In this document: positions 1-12,058 of the stretch, piece after piece
Layout: each line of letters opens with the position of its first letter
Position numbering within the stretch: the stretch's first letter is position 1
DNA from: Psychrobacter sp.
Lineage (GTDB): Bacteria > Pseudomonadota > Gammaproteobacteria > Pseudomonadales > Moraxellaceae
Length of the DNA: 64,000 nt
Assembly: GCF_030454045.1 (NCBI RefSeq)
Contig: NZ_JAKDJE010000005.1
Coordinates: forward strand, 1-64,000
Direction of reading: 5' to 3'
Notes under the pieces: generated by a model
The model's database searches: none
Seen by the model: only the letters and a program-made list of their open reading frames with translations
Told to the model about the DNA's origin: nothing
Position numbers and translations under genes: made by a program

Positions 1-260
1 CCTTGTCTGGAACAATTTTAGCAATCAGCAGTGCCTATTTGCGAATGTTCAACACACCCTAGTTATATCGTCGAATCTTGATCGCTTATTTATAGCGATT
101 TGTCGATAGGACTATTTTTAATACTTCATTTAATATAGACAGCATATAACCATAACACAAGCGATAGCAATGACTCGAATGGCGCGATAATAGATAAAAG
201 TTGACCTCATTCGTGATAAGTGCAACTATGATTCAGACTGGATAGGGTACAGAGGGTTTT
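1..260. other. non-coding left edge
   Basis: No convincing reading frame or RNA gene is visible here. The stretch is moderately AT-rich and runs into the first gene. A weak purine tract (ACAGAGGG) lies a few bases before the ATG at 261 and may be its ribosome binding site. Confidence 0.4.
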
Positions 261-980
261 ATGGAGTTTTGGCATGGGTTTTTGCTGATCACGAGCGTTC
301 ACTTGCTGGCCGCCGCCTCACCAGGTCCTGATTTTGTGTTGGTCTCGCAGCAGACCTTAGCTAAGGGTCGACGTACTGGTTTGATTTGTAGTCTGGGTAT
401 TACCTTGGGGCTGTCGGTGCATATCATTTATTCGGTGCTGGGATTGGCAACGGTGATTGCGCATTCGCAGCCTTTATTGACCGCGATCAAATGGCTGGGT
501 GGCGGCTATTTGATCTATCTGGGGTGGCAAGGTATTCAGGCCAAACCTAAAAAGCCAGTAGAACTAACAACGATAGAAAACGTGTCAATTGATGTGTCAC
601 AAGCAGAGAACGGAGCAGTCCTTTCTACTAACAACCCTTCCCCTAAAAACTTGTCTGAGAAAAGCGCCTCTATTCATACCGAATCTACCGTTGCCACATT
701 GCGCCGTGGATTTTTCTGCAATGTCTTCAACCCAAAAGCGCCTGTCTATTTTGTGGCGATTTTTACCCTTGTCCTATCGCCAGACATCCCACTTTGGCAA
801 TTGGCGATTTATGGCGTCTGGATGATGGTGCTACAGATGGCATGGTTTAGCACCGTGGTGATGCTACTCTCTGTCCCTGCAATTCATCGACGATTTCAGC
901 GTTTTGAGCATTGGATCGACCGTGTGTTGGGGTCTGCGATGATCGTATTGGGGCTCAACCTGATCTTGCGTCATCGATAG
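261..980 (+). CDS. LysE/RhtB family amino-acid exporter
   Basis: A 239-residue inner-membrane protein of the LysE/RhtB family, which exports amino acids such as homoserine, threonine or lysine. The family hallmark SPGPDF lies near residue 20 inside the first hydrophobic helix, followed by further hydrophobic helices and a YLIYLGWQGI segment at about 82-91. Residues about 93-148 form a hydrophilic insert rich in Ser, Thr, Glu and Asn between the third and fourth helices. It is longer than the usual loop and probably cytoplasmic. The C-terminal helices are normal, and the protein is otherwise close to the family length of about 205 plus this insert. The substrate cannot be predicted. It stands alone on its strand before rlmF. 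Confidence 0.85.
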   Translation: MEFWHGFLLITSVHLLAAASPGPDFVLVSQQTLAKGRRTGLICSLGITLGLSVHIIYSVLGLATVIAHSQPLLTAIKWLGGGYLIYLGWQGIQAKPKKPVELTTIENVSIDVSQAENGAVLSTNNPSPKNLSEKSASIHTESTVATLRRGFFCNVFNPKAPVYFVAIFTLVLSPDIPLWQLAIYGVWMMVLQMAWFSTVVMLLSVPAIHRRFQRFEHWIDRVLGSAMIVLGLNLILRHR

Positions 981-1056
981 GCCATCGATAACTCATTTGC
1001 GAGCGGTGAAATCTGCTACACTGCTGACTTATATCCATATATCGTAGCCTGACATT

Positions 1057-2094
1057 ATGACAAGTAAGCCCATGACCCGTAATCCTGCCAATAGTAAACA
1101 CAGAAACCGATCGCCTGCGACCGCCAAAAAACTCGGTCAACTGCATCCACGCAATCCGCATCAGGGTCGTTACGACTTTGCCGTATTGACTCGCGCGTTG
1201 CCTGAGCTTACTGAGCATACCATCACCAACCCTAAAGGCGAGCCGACGATTAATTTCTCGGATCATCAAGCAGTTCGTGTGCTAAATAAAGCATTGTTGG
1301 CGCACTATTACGGCGTGAAGTTTTGGGATATTCCTGACGGCTATCTGTGTCCGCCAATTCCTGGGCGTGCCGATTATATTCACTATATTGCGGATTTACT
1401 CGCGCAAACCACGCACGTGAATGCCGACAACACACCGCCGACCGGTAAAGAGATTCACGCGCTAGATATCGGTACGGGTGCCAGTGCGATCTATCCGATT
1501 GTCGGTAGTCAAAGCTATGGCTGGCGCTTTACCGCAAGCGATATTGATCCGATTTCGGTCAATACTGCCGCCCTCATTTGTGACACCAATCCCAAGCTAA
1601 AAAGCGCGGTCAAAGTAAAGCTACAGCCTGAGCCTAAGTTCATCTTTAAAAACATTATTGGTCGTCAAGATTACTTCGATGTGGTGGTGTGTAACCCACC
1701 GTTTCACGCCTCATTAGAAGAAGCGATGGAAGCCAATAGCCGCAAGCAGCACAACCTGCAACGCCATCGCGGTAAAAATGAAAGCGAGCAAATCAGCCGT
1801 CATTCAACCAAGTCAGGTAACGCGGCGCAAAACCTAAACTTCGGTGGTCAGCATAAAGAATTGTGGAGTGAAGGTGGCGAGATTGCGTTTTTGACCAAGA
1901 TGGCAAAAGAAAGCCAAAGCTTTGCAGAGCATGTTGGCTGGTTCACGACTTTAGTGTCAAAATCTGAAAACGTGAAACCTTTACAACTACTATTAAAGCA
2001 GCTTAATGTCGCGCAGATGCGTATCATTGAGATGAGCCAAGGTCAAAAGAGCACTCGTGTACTCGCGTGGCGCTTTGATACCGATGAAGAATAG
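1057..2094 (+). CDS. rlmF: 23S rRNA (adenine-1618 N6)-methyltransferase RlmF
   Basis: A 345-residue class I SAM-dependent methyltransferase matching the RlmF (YbiN) family, which N6-methylates A1618 of 23S rRNA. The SAM-binding motif DIGTGAS is at residues 137-143 and the catalytic NPPF of N6-adenine methyltransferases is at 213-216, followed by the family-typical HASLEEA. The N-terminus is basic ([13 protein letters not shown]), as expected of an RNA-binding enzyme. The ATG at 1057 is kept because the basic leader reads through. An internal ATG six codons later is also possible. It is a single gene and ends just before a parS-like site and a bidirectional terminator. Confidence 0.92.
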   Translation: MTSKPMTRNPANSKHRNRSPATAKKLGQLHPRNPHQGRYDFAVLTRALPELTEHTITNPKGEPTINFSDHQAVRVLNKALLAHYYGVKFWDIPDGYLCPPIPGRADYIHYIADLLAQTTHVNADNTPPTGKEIHALDIGTGASAIYPIVGSQSYGWRFTASDIDPISVNTAALICDTNPKLKSAVKVKLQPEPKFIFKNIIGRQDYFDVVVCNPPFHASLEEAMEANSRKQHNLQRHRGKNESEQISRHSTKSGNAAQNLNFGGQHKELWSEGGEIAFLTKMAKESQSFAEHVGWFTTLVSKSENVKPLQLLLKQLNVAQMRIIEMSQGQKSTRVLAWRFDTDEE

Positions 2095-2117
2095 TCGTTG
2101 AATACATAATACGCCTA

Positions 2118-2133
2118 AGTTTCACGTGAAACA
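2118..2133. promoter_or_regulatory. parS-like site (CACGTG core)
   Basis: AGTTTCACGTGAAACA, 15 of 16 matches to the ParB-binding palindrome TGTTTCACGTGAAACA. It lies between rlmF and its terminator. Confidence 0.75.
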
Positions 2134-2171
2134 AAAAAGCACCGCTTTGATGATCAAAGCGGTGCTTTTTA
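2133..2171. terminator. bidirectional terminator between rlmF and mntP
   Basis: Perfect 12-bp stem (2139-2150 with 2154-2165) and a 3-nt loop, with an A-run before it and a T-run after it. It can serve rlmF on the plus strand and mntP on the minus strand. Confidence 0.9.
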
Positions 2172-2201
2172 TTAAGAAATGGCTTGAAGTAAAATGAATA
2201 A

Positions 2202-2771
2202 TTATCCAAAGAACATGACTTTTATGCCAATGGCAATCAGCACCACACCGCCCAATGTTTCTGCCTTATCCTCCAGCCATGTGCCAGAGCGTCGTCCTAA
2301 ATAAACCCCAAGCCAACCAAACACCGCCGTTACAACCGCGATAATCAAGCAGGCAAGCCATGCGTTTAACGCTAATAAATTGAGCGTAAATCCTGCTGCC
2401 ATGGCATCAATACTGGTGGCAATAGCAAGGGTAAACATGGTGCGATGGTTGATGACACTACCGTCCACGTCGATATCGTCTTCGTCATCCCCACCACTGA
2501 GCACTTCGTACAGCATCTTGCCACCCAGCGCAATCAGTATGATACCGCCGATCCAAGGCGCCGCCGCCGCCAACCATCCCAACAGCGCTGCACCCAATAA
2601 GTACCCAAAGAGCGGCATCACACCCTGCGCGATACCGAAATATAATGCGGCATAAATAGCGAGATGACGTGCATATTGCTGGCTTTGTTTCTGTGACTTT
2701 GCACCCAGTCCTATCGATACGGCAAACGCATCCATCGCGAGTGCAATCGCGAGCAGCACTACTTCAATCAT
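2202..2771 (-). CDS. mntP: putative manganese efflux pump MntP
   Basis: A 189-residue small inner-membrane protein of the MntP (YebN) family, which exports Mn(II). Six hydrophobic helices are predicted by eye. The family motif [12 protein letters not shown] starts near residue 12 and is repeated in the second half as [10 protein letters not shown], giving the intramembrane Asp residues thought to line the cation path. A short acidic loop ([13 protein letters not shown]) lies between the two halves. A ribosome binding site, GAGAAAATATC, precedes the ATG. I could not recognise a yybP-ykoY manganese riboswitch in the short leader. The gene lies downstream of the gyrB terminator and is therefore likely transcribed on its own. 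Confidence 0.93.
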   Translation of the reverse strand: MIEVVLLAIALAMDAFAVSIGLGAKSQKQSQQYARHLAIYAALYFGIAQGVMPLFGYLLGAALLGWLAAAAPWIGGIILIALGGKMLYEVLSGGDDEDDIDVDGSVINHRTMFTLAIATSIDAMAAGFTLNLLALNAWLACLIIAVVTAVFGWLGVYLGRRSGTWLEDKAETLGGVVLIAIGIKVMFFG

Positions 2772-2820
2772 GATATTTTCTCTTAACTCGAATAGCAGGT
2801 ATGATTAGCTTCATGAAAAA

Positions 2821-2836
2821 GGTTTCATGTGAAACA
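2821..2836. promoter_or_regulatory. parS-like site (CATGTG variant)
   Basis: GGTTTCATGTGAAACA, 14 of 16 matches to the parS palindrome. It abuts the gyrB terminator, upstream of mntP. Confidence 0.5.
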
Positions 2837-2870
2837 AAAATACCGCTTCGATAGACGAAGCGGTATTTTT
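2836..2870 (-). terminator. gyrB terminator
   Basis: Perfect 15-bp stem (2836-2850 with 2856-2870) with a 5-nt loop, A-rich on one side and T-rich on the other. It lies 28 nt beyond the gyrB stop codon. Confidence 0.9.
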
Positions 2871-2897
2871 ATACGTTGTTATTGATCAGTATCAAAA

Positions 2898-6057
<3,160 letters not shown>

Positions 6058-7287
6058 TTAATCAACAGACAATATCTGGCCTTGTTTCACGTGAAACAAG
6101 TTAGGCGCTGACCATAGCTCATTAACCAAAGGTACAATATCATCCGTTAAGCTGGTCATAAACACCTGACAAGGGAGCATTGCCAAGGTTGATAGCAAAA
6201 TCTTTACTGCCCTATCGTCTAGCTCTGCAGTAATGTCATCAAGTAATACAACAGGGGTCGCTCTCGATGTTGAGTTATTATCGAACGAAGCGCTATCTTC
6301 ATTATCATTGAGCAATAAAGGCAGCTGTGACAGTCGCAGTGCCGTAATCAGCAGTTTTTTTTCGCCGCGAGACAATACATTGGCGGCTTGCTCTTTTAAA
6401 GCGGGTAATTTAGCATTTACCTCATGGTCTGAGGACACTGTATTTGTATTTGTCGCCTGACTATCTACAACATCATCAGACCGCACTGCATTATCAGAGC
6501 GCCAATGCACATGGATATCGGCGCGATGATTACCGATACGAGTATATCCCAGTTGCAAATCTTGCTCTAGCCGTTCATCAAGCTGCACATCAAGCGCCAC
6601 ACTGGTATCGTAGCCAGCGTTATAGCTTAGGCTCAATTGCTCAGCATAAGTAGGCAGTAGTTGCAGCACACTGTCAGCAAAATAAGGCTGCCATTCAGTA
6701 AAGACGCGCTCACGATAATGGTGTATCAAGGCCGCATGATTACTCAGTCCTTTGTCCCAAGACTTTAACTCCGCTAGCTGAACTTGCGTTAATTGGCGTG
6801 ATTTTTTTAGCAAACTATTGCGCTGTTTTAACAGGCGTTGATAGGCGACCCATTGCGGATGAAACCCCTGTTTCATGTGAAACACTAACCAGTCTAACAG
6901 CTGACGTCGACTGGCACTACCCTGCTCTAACATATCCATCGTTGAAGGATCTATCAGTAGCGTGGGCAGCTGCTCGGTCAATATACTTTGATTGTAGACA
7001 GTAGCTTGATTAAGACGCAGAATGGTGGTCGCATCTGCCTGTTTTTGAATAGCCAAGGTGCGATCATCATTGAGCTTAGCATAGACCGTTGCATGGTTTT
7101 GATGATGCTGAATATAGCGCTTGGGCTGATGATGCCGAAAGCTTTTGCCTCTCGATAATAAGAATAGGGCTTCAAGTAATGAGGTCTTGCCGCTACCGTT
7201 TGCACCGATAAGAACGTTGCAAACGGTCGACTGCATGTTGACTTGCGTGAGGTTGCGCAGATTTGATACTTGTAGACGTTCAATCAT
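6058..7287 (-). CDS. recF: DNA replication/repair protein RecF
   Basis: SMC-like ATPase that loads RecA with RecO and RecR at gaps. 409 residues, longer than the usual 360 or so. The Walker A motif GANGSGKTS is at residues 28-36. The ABC signature-like SRGEKKLLITAL and the Walker B/D-loop VVLLDDITAELD lie in the last third. The extra length comes mostly from a polar, low-complexity insert around residues 258-295, just before the signature, together with an Asn/Ser tract before Walker B. The last codons contain a perfect parS sequence (encoding FHVKQG) and an internal segment contains a second variant site. It follows dnaN in the conserved dnaA-dnaN-recF order. Confidence 0.95.
   Translation of the reverse strand: MIERLQVSNLRNLTQVNMQSTVCNVLIGANGSGKTSLLEALFLLSRGKSFRHHQPKRYIQHHQNHATVYAKLNDDRTLAIQKQADATTILRLNQATVYNQSILTEQLPTLLIDPSTMDMLEQGSASRRQLLDWLVFHMKQGFHPQWVAYQRLLKQRNSLLKKSRQLTQVQLAELKSWDKGLSNHAALIHHYRERVFTEWQPYFADSVLQLLPTYAEQLSLSYNAGYDTSVALDVQLDERLEQDLQLGYTRIGNHRADIHVHWRSDNAVRSDDVVDSQATNTNTVSSDHEVNAKLPALKEQAANVLSRGEKKLLITALRLSQLPLLLNDNEDSASFDNNSTSRATPVVLLDDITAELDDRAVKILLSTLAMLPCQVFMTSLTDDIVPLVNELWSAPNLFHVKQGQILSVD
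6083..6098. promoter_or_regulatory. parS site, perfect
   Basis: TGTTTCACGTGAAACA, a perfect 16-bp palindrome identical to the ParB target known from Pseudomonas. It is embedded in the last codons of recF. Confidence 0.85.
6869..6884. promoter_or_regulatory. parS-like site (CATGTG variant)
   Basis: TGTTTCATGTGAAACA, one mismatch from the parS palindrome, inside recF. Confidence 0.65.
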
Positions 7288-7425
7288 ATTATCGATAGCC
7301 GCTCATGATTTTTAGCCTATTTAACAAGCAAAAGTTGATTAGATATTTAAATCCGAATAAATTGCGTGGCGATTTTGAGAGCGCACTAGCGAAGCTTAAC
7401 GCTATGCTATTTGTCCCCTATCAGA

Positions 7426-8601
7426 CTATATACGCATAGGCATAATAACGTACTGATGAAACTCATCATTGAGCTGATTGACAAGTACAGAGGCATTCGA
7501 TTGGCTCATATGCATTTGCAAATCACCTTGTATCACTCCTAGCACGTCTTGTAGATACGCAGCATTGAACGATAACTCCATTGGTTCGCCCTGATATTTA
7601 GCTTGTATCATCTCCACGGCTTCATCTTGCTCAGCATTGTTGGCACGTACCTCTACCATACCATCACTGGCAAAATTAAAGACCACACCGCGCGACTTCT
7701 CATTACTCAAAATCGCAACGCGGCGTAATACGTCAGTCATTTTCTCTTGACTAAATAACGCAAGCTTATCCGTATTGCTTGGCATGACACGGCGATAATC
7801 AGGGAATTTGCCATCAATCAGACGGGCAGTAAACGTTACCATTAGGTTTTGGCTAACCTGCCCTGCACTATCTACGTCACCAAATGGTAAGCTGACTTGT
7901 AAAAACTCACGGCCAAAGCTGAGCGTCACTGCATTGTCTTGATCGCCGAGCATTTTGCCAAGCTCGGTCGCCAAACGTTCAAGCTCGATCACAGCCTTAC
8001 GTGGCAAGATAGCCTGCATATTAAGATCCGCGCTCACGTCTATAACACTACGTGCCAAGGCCAATCTATGTCCGTCAGTCGCAACGGTCGTCAGCTGCTG
8101 CTGTGAAACATCAAACAGCATACCTGTCAGATAATAACGTACATCTTGAATCGCCATCGCAAACTGAGTTTTGTGAATCAAATCTGTCAGGCGACTACGA
8201 CTGATATTTAACGGCGTGATGTTTTCAGGATTACCCAGACTTGGATAGTCTTCACTTGGCAAAGTACCTAACGTAAAACGACTCTTGCCACTGGTAAGCA
8301 AACAACGCTCATTCGCTTGGGTGGCTAGATTGATTTGCGCTTGGGCCGGTAGTGATTTACAAATATCTTTTAATTTGGTTGCAGGTAGCGTCGTTGTTCC
8401 CGCCTCTACACAAGCACCAGCAGGCAATTTCAAAGTCGATGTCAGCTCCACTTCCAAATCTGAGGCAGTCAAAATAAGCTCGGTCTCTGATAGCTGCAGC
8501 TTAATATTGCCCAGTATCACCATATTGTGGCGTTTGTCTGCGGCCTTGGCGATCAAATTAATGGCTTTTAATAACGATTCTCGATTGATCGATAATTGCA
8601 T
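7426..8601 (-). CDS. dnaN: DNA polymerase III beta sliding clamp
   Basis: The processivity clamp, 391 residues, slightly longer than the 366 of E. coli. It begins MQLSINRESLLKAINLI. The three-fold repeated clamp fold is evident from the three segments about 120 residues apart. The C-terminus is YVIMPMRI, matching the conserved MPMRL end that lines the partner-binding pocket. The spacing to recF (138 nt) and from dnaA (160 nt) fits the dnaA-dnaN-recF cluster. The ATG at 8601 has only a weak purine stretch (AAGAG) upstream, but no alternative start fits the family N-terminus. Confidence 0.96.
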   Translation of the reverse strand: MQLSINRESLLKAINLIAKAADKRHNMVILGNIKLQLSETELILTASDLEVELTSTLKLPAGACVEAGTTTLPATKLKDICKSLPAQAQINLATQANERCLLTSGKSRFTLGTLPSEDYPSLGNPENITPLNISRSRLTDLIHKTQFAMAIQDVRYYLTGMLFDVSQQQLTTVATDGHRLALARSVIDVSADLNMQAILPRKAVIELERLATELGKMLGDQDNAVTLSFGREFLQVSLPFGDVDSAGQVSQNLMVTFTARLIDGKFPDYRRVMPSNTDKLALFSQEKMTDVLRRVAILSNEKSRGVVFNFASDGMVEVRANNAEQDEAVEMIQAKYQGEPMELSFNAAYLQDVLGVIQGDLQMHMSQSNASVLVNQLNDEFHQYVIMPMRI

Positions 8602-8761
8602 GCTTGATTACTCTTATTCAAATGATTCTTTTTATAATACGGTAAGATAATAACTCAATCATACCTTGTCTGTTGCAGATAATCCATAAGGCTGATGTCT
8701 ACTAACACCTGCGGTATTATAACCCTTGTCCACTGGCTAACCTATCATGTTAAACCGTTTG

Positions 8762-10207
8762 CTATCCTGCCTGTAACATCAGTGAGAGCGTTTTATAATC
8801 CTTGTCAAACGCGGGATCTGCGGCTCGCAATTCATTTACTTTGTCACAAGCATGCATCACGGTTGTATGGTCACGTCCACCAAATGACTGACCAATCTCA
8901 GGAAAACTGTCACCTGTCAACTCACGAGATAAAGCCATTGCGATTTGCCGAGGCCTTGCGATACTACGGGTGCGCTTACGTCCCATAATATCCTTGACCG
9001 TCACATCATAATACTCAGCAACGATTTTGCGGATATTATCCATATTTACCGCTTGTACCCGCATGGCAACAATATCTTTTAACGCGTATTGCACCATCTC
9101 AAGAGTAATCTGTGCACCTGTCAAATTGGCATTTGCGAATACCTGATTGAGAGCACCTTCTAAACGTCTGACATTAGAAACGACATTTTGAGCGATAAAT
9201 AATGCACACTCTTTGGGTAATACCATCCCATAAGAGGCTGCTTTTTTTTGCAAAATTTGTACACGAGTATCAATTTCAGGAGGATCAACCGCAACCGTCA
9301 ATCCCCAAGAGAATCGCGATCTAAAGCGTTCATCAAACTCTGTCATTTGCGATGGATGACGATCAGAAGCCAAAATCAGTTGTTTATCACCGCTAGTAAA
9401 ATCTGCAAATAACGTCAAAAACTCATTACTACTTTTGGTCTTTCCAGCCAGTACATGGATATCATCCACAATCAATAAATCTACTTTTTTTATTTTCTTT
9501 TTAAAATCTTCTATTTTATTATTTCTTAATGAATAGACCAATTGATTTATAAATTTTTCAGAAGTGAAATAATAAAAACTTTGATTATTTCTTAAATAGC
9601 GATGTGCTACAGAATGCATTAAATGCGTCTTTCCCAATCCAGAAGGGCCATATATAAATAAAGGATTATGTCGATTTTTTGATTGTTTTTTGCCAAGCTC
9701 ATAGCAGGCCTTGTAAGCGAGATTGTTTGACTTCCCAGTAACAAACGTCTCAAAAGTAAAATCAGGGTTGAGATAGCTTAATGACTTGGCATCCACTGAG
9801 TCGATCAGTTCTGCATGACGCATATTAGCGTCGATATCTGCTTTTGAATTATTGTGGTGAATAGATTCAAATTTATGTTCAGGCAGGGTAGGGGAGGGGT
9901 TATCTTCTACAAATAATGAGCCTGATTGAGAGTGATTACCACCTTCTACATCACGTCCAGCATTATCAACGCGTACGACAACTTCCTCAATGCTCCCTTG
10001 ACTGTGCTTAGCGACCAATTGCTGAATATCTTGAAGATGGTTCTTTTTGATATACGTCACAAAATAATCATTAGGTGCAAGAATGACCAGAGTCTGTGCT
10101 TCTTGATGAGCTGACAGAGGCCTCAGCCACATGGTGAACACGTTGTCTTTAACGTTATAGCGCAAATCGTTCAGACATTTATCCCAAATATTTGCTGTGT
10201 CTATCAT
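8762..10207 (-). CDS. dnaA: chromosomal replication initiator DnaA
   Basis: AAA+ initiator that binds DnaA boxes and opens oriC; 481 residues. Domain I (1-80) contains the WLRPLSA segment. Domain II (about 85-145) is a variable linker. Domain III has Walker A GPSGLGKTH at 187-195 and Walker B LLIVDDIH with Asp248 and Asp249. Domain IV carries the DNA-binding helix-turn-helix with the DnaA signature GGRDHTTVMHACDKV at 443-457. It is transcribed away from the adjacent oriC. A lysine-rich stretch (FKKKIKKVD, about 235-243) is encoded by strongly AT-rich DNA. The ribosome binding site is weak (AGGG, 12 nt before the ATG), which may limit expression. Confidence 0.98.
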   Translation of the reverse strand: MIDTANIWDKCLNDLRYNVKDNVFTMWLRPLSAHQEAQTLVILAPNDYFVTYIKKNHLQDIQQLVAKHSQGSIEEVVVRVDNAGRDVEGGNHSQSGSLFVEDNPSPTLPEHKFESIHHNNSKADIDANMRHAELIDSVDAKSLSYLNPDFTFETFVTGKSNNLAYKACYELGKKQSKNRHNPLFIYGPSGLGKTHLMHSVAHRYLRNNQSFYYFTSEKFINQLVYSLRNNKIEDFKKKIKKVDLLIVDDIHVLAGKTKSSNEFLTLFADFTSGDKQLILASDRHPSQMTEFDERFRSRFSWGLTVAVDPPEIDTRVQILQKKAASYGMVLPKECALFIAQNVVSNVRRLEGALNQVFANANLTGAQITLEMVQYALKDIVAMRVQAVNMDNIRKIVAEYYDVTVKDIMGRKRTRSIARPRQIAMALSRELTGDSFPEIGQSFGGRDHTTVMHACDKVNELRAADPAFDKDYKTLSLMLQAG

Positions 10208-10795
10208 GAAAAATACTAACCCTGTAATTTGAAATAATAGTTATATGTAGTGGTCTGAGCACTCTACTGACTCTAAGCTCTCATAGCAGTTATTTGTCTC
10301 AAGAACTAAGTAGAAATGACATACCAGACCACGTATTTAGATAGGGGCTAATCTAACACAGATACCCTGTGGATAAAACCTTGTTTTTTGGGGATAAAAC
10401 TGTGGATAGTTTTGGGGATAACTCAACAAGGCAAGTTATCCATATTTAACCCACAGGTTATCCACAGCCTTACCCATAGCGTAGTAAATTGATAATGAAA
10501 GAGAAAACTAAGTTAACCACAGATATATAGGCGCCCAATAACAACAATACTTATATATATTAATTAATAATTATTATAGAGCTCACTAAAAACTGTGGAT
10601 AACTTTAAAAACTGCGGTTATTTATCTGACAAGCTGTAACAGTAAAAAAGAGTGTTTATCAGCAATATGTATCAATCTGATAACAGAAGACTTAGTCTTT
10701 GAAGACAGCTAAAATTAGTTTATTGACCATAAGTATGCAGAATGGTATAATCCTCCGTTATTACGAATTTAGTCCATTATTTTTATAGGTGAGTT
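10208..10795. other. oriC: oriC, chromosomal replication origin
   Basis: 588-bp gene-free region between divergent dnaA and rpmH. Perfect DnaA boxes (TTATCCACA or its complement) lie at 10368-10376, 10458-10466 and 10594-10602. One-mismatch boxes lie at 10389-10397, 10401-10409, 10413-10421, 10436-10444 and 10513-10521. An AT-rich stretch at about 10540-10590 (runs of TTAATTAATAATTATTATA type) is the best candidate for the duplex unwinding element and sits between boxes. The rpmH promoter lies at its right edge. Replication would leave in both directions, co-directional with dnaA on the left and rpmH on the right. Confidence 0.9.
10723..10751 (+). promoter_or_regulatory. sigma-70 promoter of rpmH
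   Basis: TTGACC (10723-10728) and a perfect TATAAT (10746-10751) with an ideal 17-bp spacer, 45 bases before the rpmH start codon. Confidence 0.85.
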
Positions 10796-10930
10796 ATGAA
10801 ACGTACATTCCAACCAAGCGTGATCAAGCGTAAACGTACTCACGGTTTCCGTGCTCGTATGGCAACTAAAAAAGGCCGTCAGGTCTTAGCTCGTCGCCGC
10901 GCTAAAGGACGTCATCGTCTAACTGTATAA
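10796..10930 (+). CDS. rpmH: 50S ribosomal protein L34
   Basis: The 44-residue, highly basic ribosomal protein L34. It begins [19 protein letters not shown] and ends GRHRLTV, which is the family pattern throughout. The ribosome binding site TAGGTGAG lies 3-5 bases before the ATG. It has a strong sigma-70 promoter and is followed by its own hairpin terminator at 11031-11057, so much transcription would stop before rnpA. Its location immediately right of oriC, ahead of rnpA, yidD, yidC and mnmE, is the classical bacterial order. Confidence 0.98.
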   Translation: MKRTFQPSVIKRKRTHGFRARMATKKGRQVLARRRAKGRHRLTV

Positions 10931-11030
10931 TCAGTAAGTAGCGATAAGCATGGCTAATGGTGCTTGTTGTGTTCTTATTGTTTATAGATTGCAATAGTCA
11001 ATCATCACAACTGACATTTAGCCATATATT

Positions 11031-11057
11031 AAAAGCGCCCACATCGGCGCTTTTTTT
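11031..11057 (+). terminator. terminator/attenuator after rpmH
   Basis: AAAGCGCC pairs with GGCGCTTT around a 6-nt loop and is followed by seven T. It lies between rpmH and rnpA and may reduce read-through into rnpA. Confidence 0.85.
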
Positions 11058-11116
11058 GTCTTTACATTTTGCTATTATCTCTAATATCGCCACTCCCTAT
11101 CATATTAGGTCATACT

Positions 11117-11488
11117 ATGCCCCAGTCTACTTCAGCGACACCTACAGCCAGCTTTACCAAAGAGCAGCGCTTGCTAACGCCACAAGCATTTCGTGAAGTG
11201 TTTGACGCCCCTGAGCGCAAGATACATCAGAGCCATTTGATGGCTTTTGTGAGACACAGTCCCTATGATAAGCCACGTATCGGTATGGCAATTACTAAGC
11301 GTAAAGTTCCTACTGCAGTGGCACGAAATTTCATTAAAAGGCAAATACGTGAGCATTTTCGCACAACTGCATTTAAACTAGAAAATAAAGATATTGTTTT
11401 TATTGTAAAAAAACCATTAAAAGAAATAAATAATAATGAATTAAAAAATCAAATAATTTATATTTTTAAAAAAATAGAAAAAAAATAA
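11117..11488 (+). CDS. rnpA: ribonuclease P protein component
   Basis: Protein subunit of RNase P, which helps the catalytic RNA mature tRNA 5' ends. 123 residues from the chosen ATG at 11117 (MPQSTSATP). An in-frame ATG at 11069 lies almost on top of the rpmH terminator and is unlikely. The family signature is present as [13 protein letters not shown], along with the N-terminal [11 protein letters not shown] that contacts RNA. The last 35 codons are extraordinarily AT-rich and lysine/asparagine-rich (ending KKIEKK). yidD starts one base after the stop codon, so the two genes are tightly coupled. Confidence 0.94.
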   Translation: MPQSTSATPTASFTKEQRLLTPQAFREVFDAPERKIHQSHLMAFVRHSPYDKPRIGMAITKRKVPTAVARNFIKRQIREHFRTTAFKLENKDIVFIVKKPLKEINNNELKNQIIYIFKKIEKK

Positions 11489-11489
11489 A

Positions 11490-11858
11490 ATGGAAAAAAC
11501 ATTAAAGATAGTAAATAAATTATTTTTTAATTTTTTATTTGGCTTGATGGTTTTTTACCAAAAAATAATTAGCCCTATTCTACCTGCTCGTTGTCGTTAC
11601 TACCCTACTTGCTCAAACTATGGTAAGCACGCTTTGGCATGGCATGGCATCCGTGCCGGTGGCTGGTTGCTGTTAAAACGTCTTAGTAGATGCCATCCGC
11701 TTGGTGGCCATGGCATTGACTTTGTTCCACTCCCTTTGTCCTCTTATCATTATCAATATATATATTCTACAGCGAGTAGCGATAGTAGAGGATGGGGTGT
11801 TTACCGAGATCGTCAGGGGTATGTGCCACATCTTAACTACTTAATGAAGACAACATGA
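11490..11858 (+). CDS. yidD: membrane protein insertion efficiency factor YidD
   Basis: 122-residue YidD family protein, a small amphipathic inner-membrane-associated factor that assists YidC/Sec insertion. It has the family motif [17 protein letters not shown], then [21 protein letters not shown] with the conserved cysteines. The C-terminal 35 residues are an unrelated tail beyond the core of about 85. The ATG follows the rnpA stop by a single base, so translation is probably coupled. The first 50 bases of the gene continue the extreme AT-richness of the rnpA tail. Confidence 0.93.
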   Translation: MEKTLKIVNKLFFNFLFGLMVFYQKIISPILPARCRYYPTCSNYGKHALAWHGIRAGGWLLLKRLSRCHPLGGHGIDFVPLPLSSYHYQYIYSTASSDSRGWGVYRDRQGYVPHLNYLMKTT

Positions 11859-12058
11859 AAATCATAACTTTGGGCTTTAGATATTATCTTCAATAAGTTA
11901 CCCACAAGTTATCCACACTCTTGGTATCATTTGAAGCAGATTTTTAGTAAAATGATGCACATTTTATGTAAATGACTCTCAACGCATTTATCGATCATGA
12001 AGATAACTATGCAGTACAGTCATGACACATGCCCTAATTTTTAATCTAGGAAAGGTTT
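11859..12058. other. yidD-yidC gap with DnaA boxes
   Basis: Contains a perfect DnaA box at 11909-11917 and a one-mismatch box (TTACCCACA) at 11898-11906, two bases apart. Otherwise it acts as the leader of yidC, whose ribosome binding site AGGAAAGG lies just before the ATG. Confidence 0.6.

Noticed and set aside
2772..2836. Manganese (yybP-ykoY) riboswitch before mntP
   Set aside because: The leader is only about 60 bases long and shows no matching structure.
10957..11196. Open frame across the rpmH terminator
   Set aside because: It overlaps a clear terminator and rnpA in another frame and looks like no protein family.
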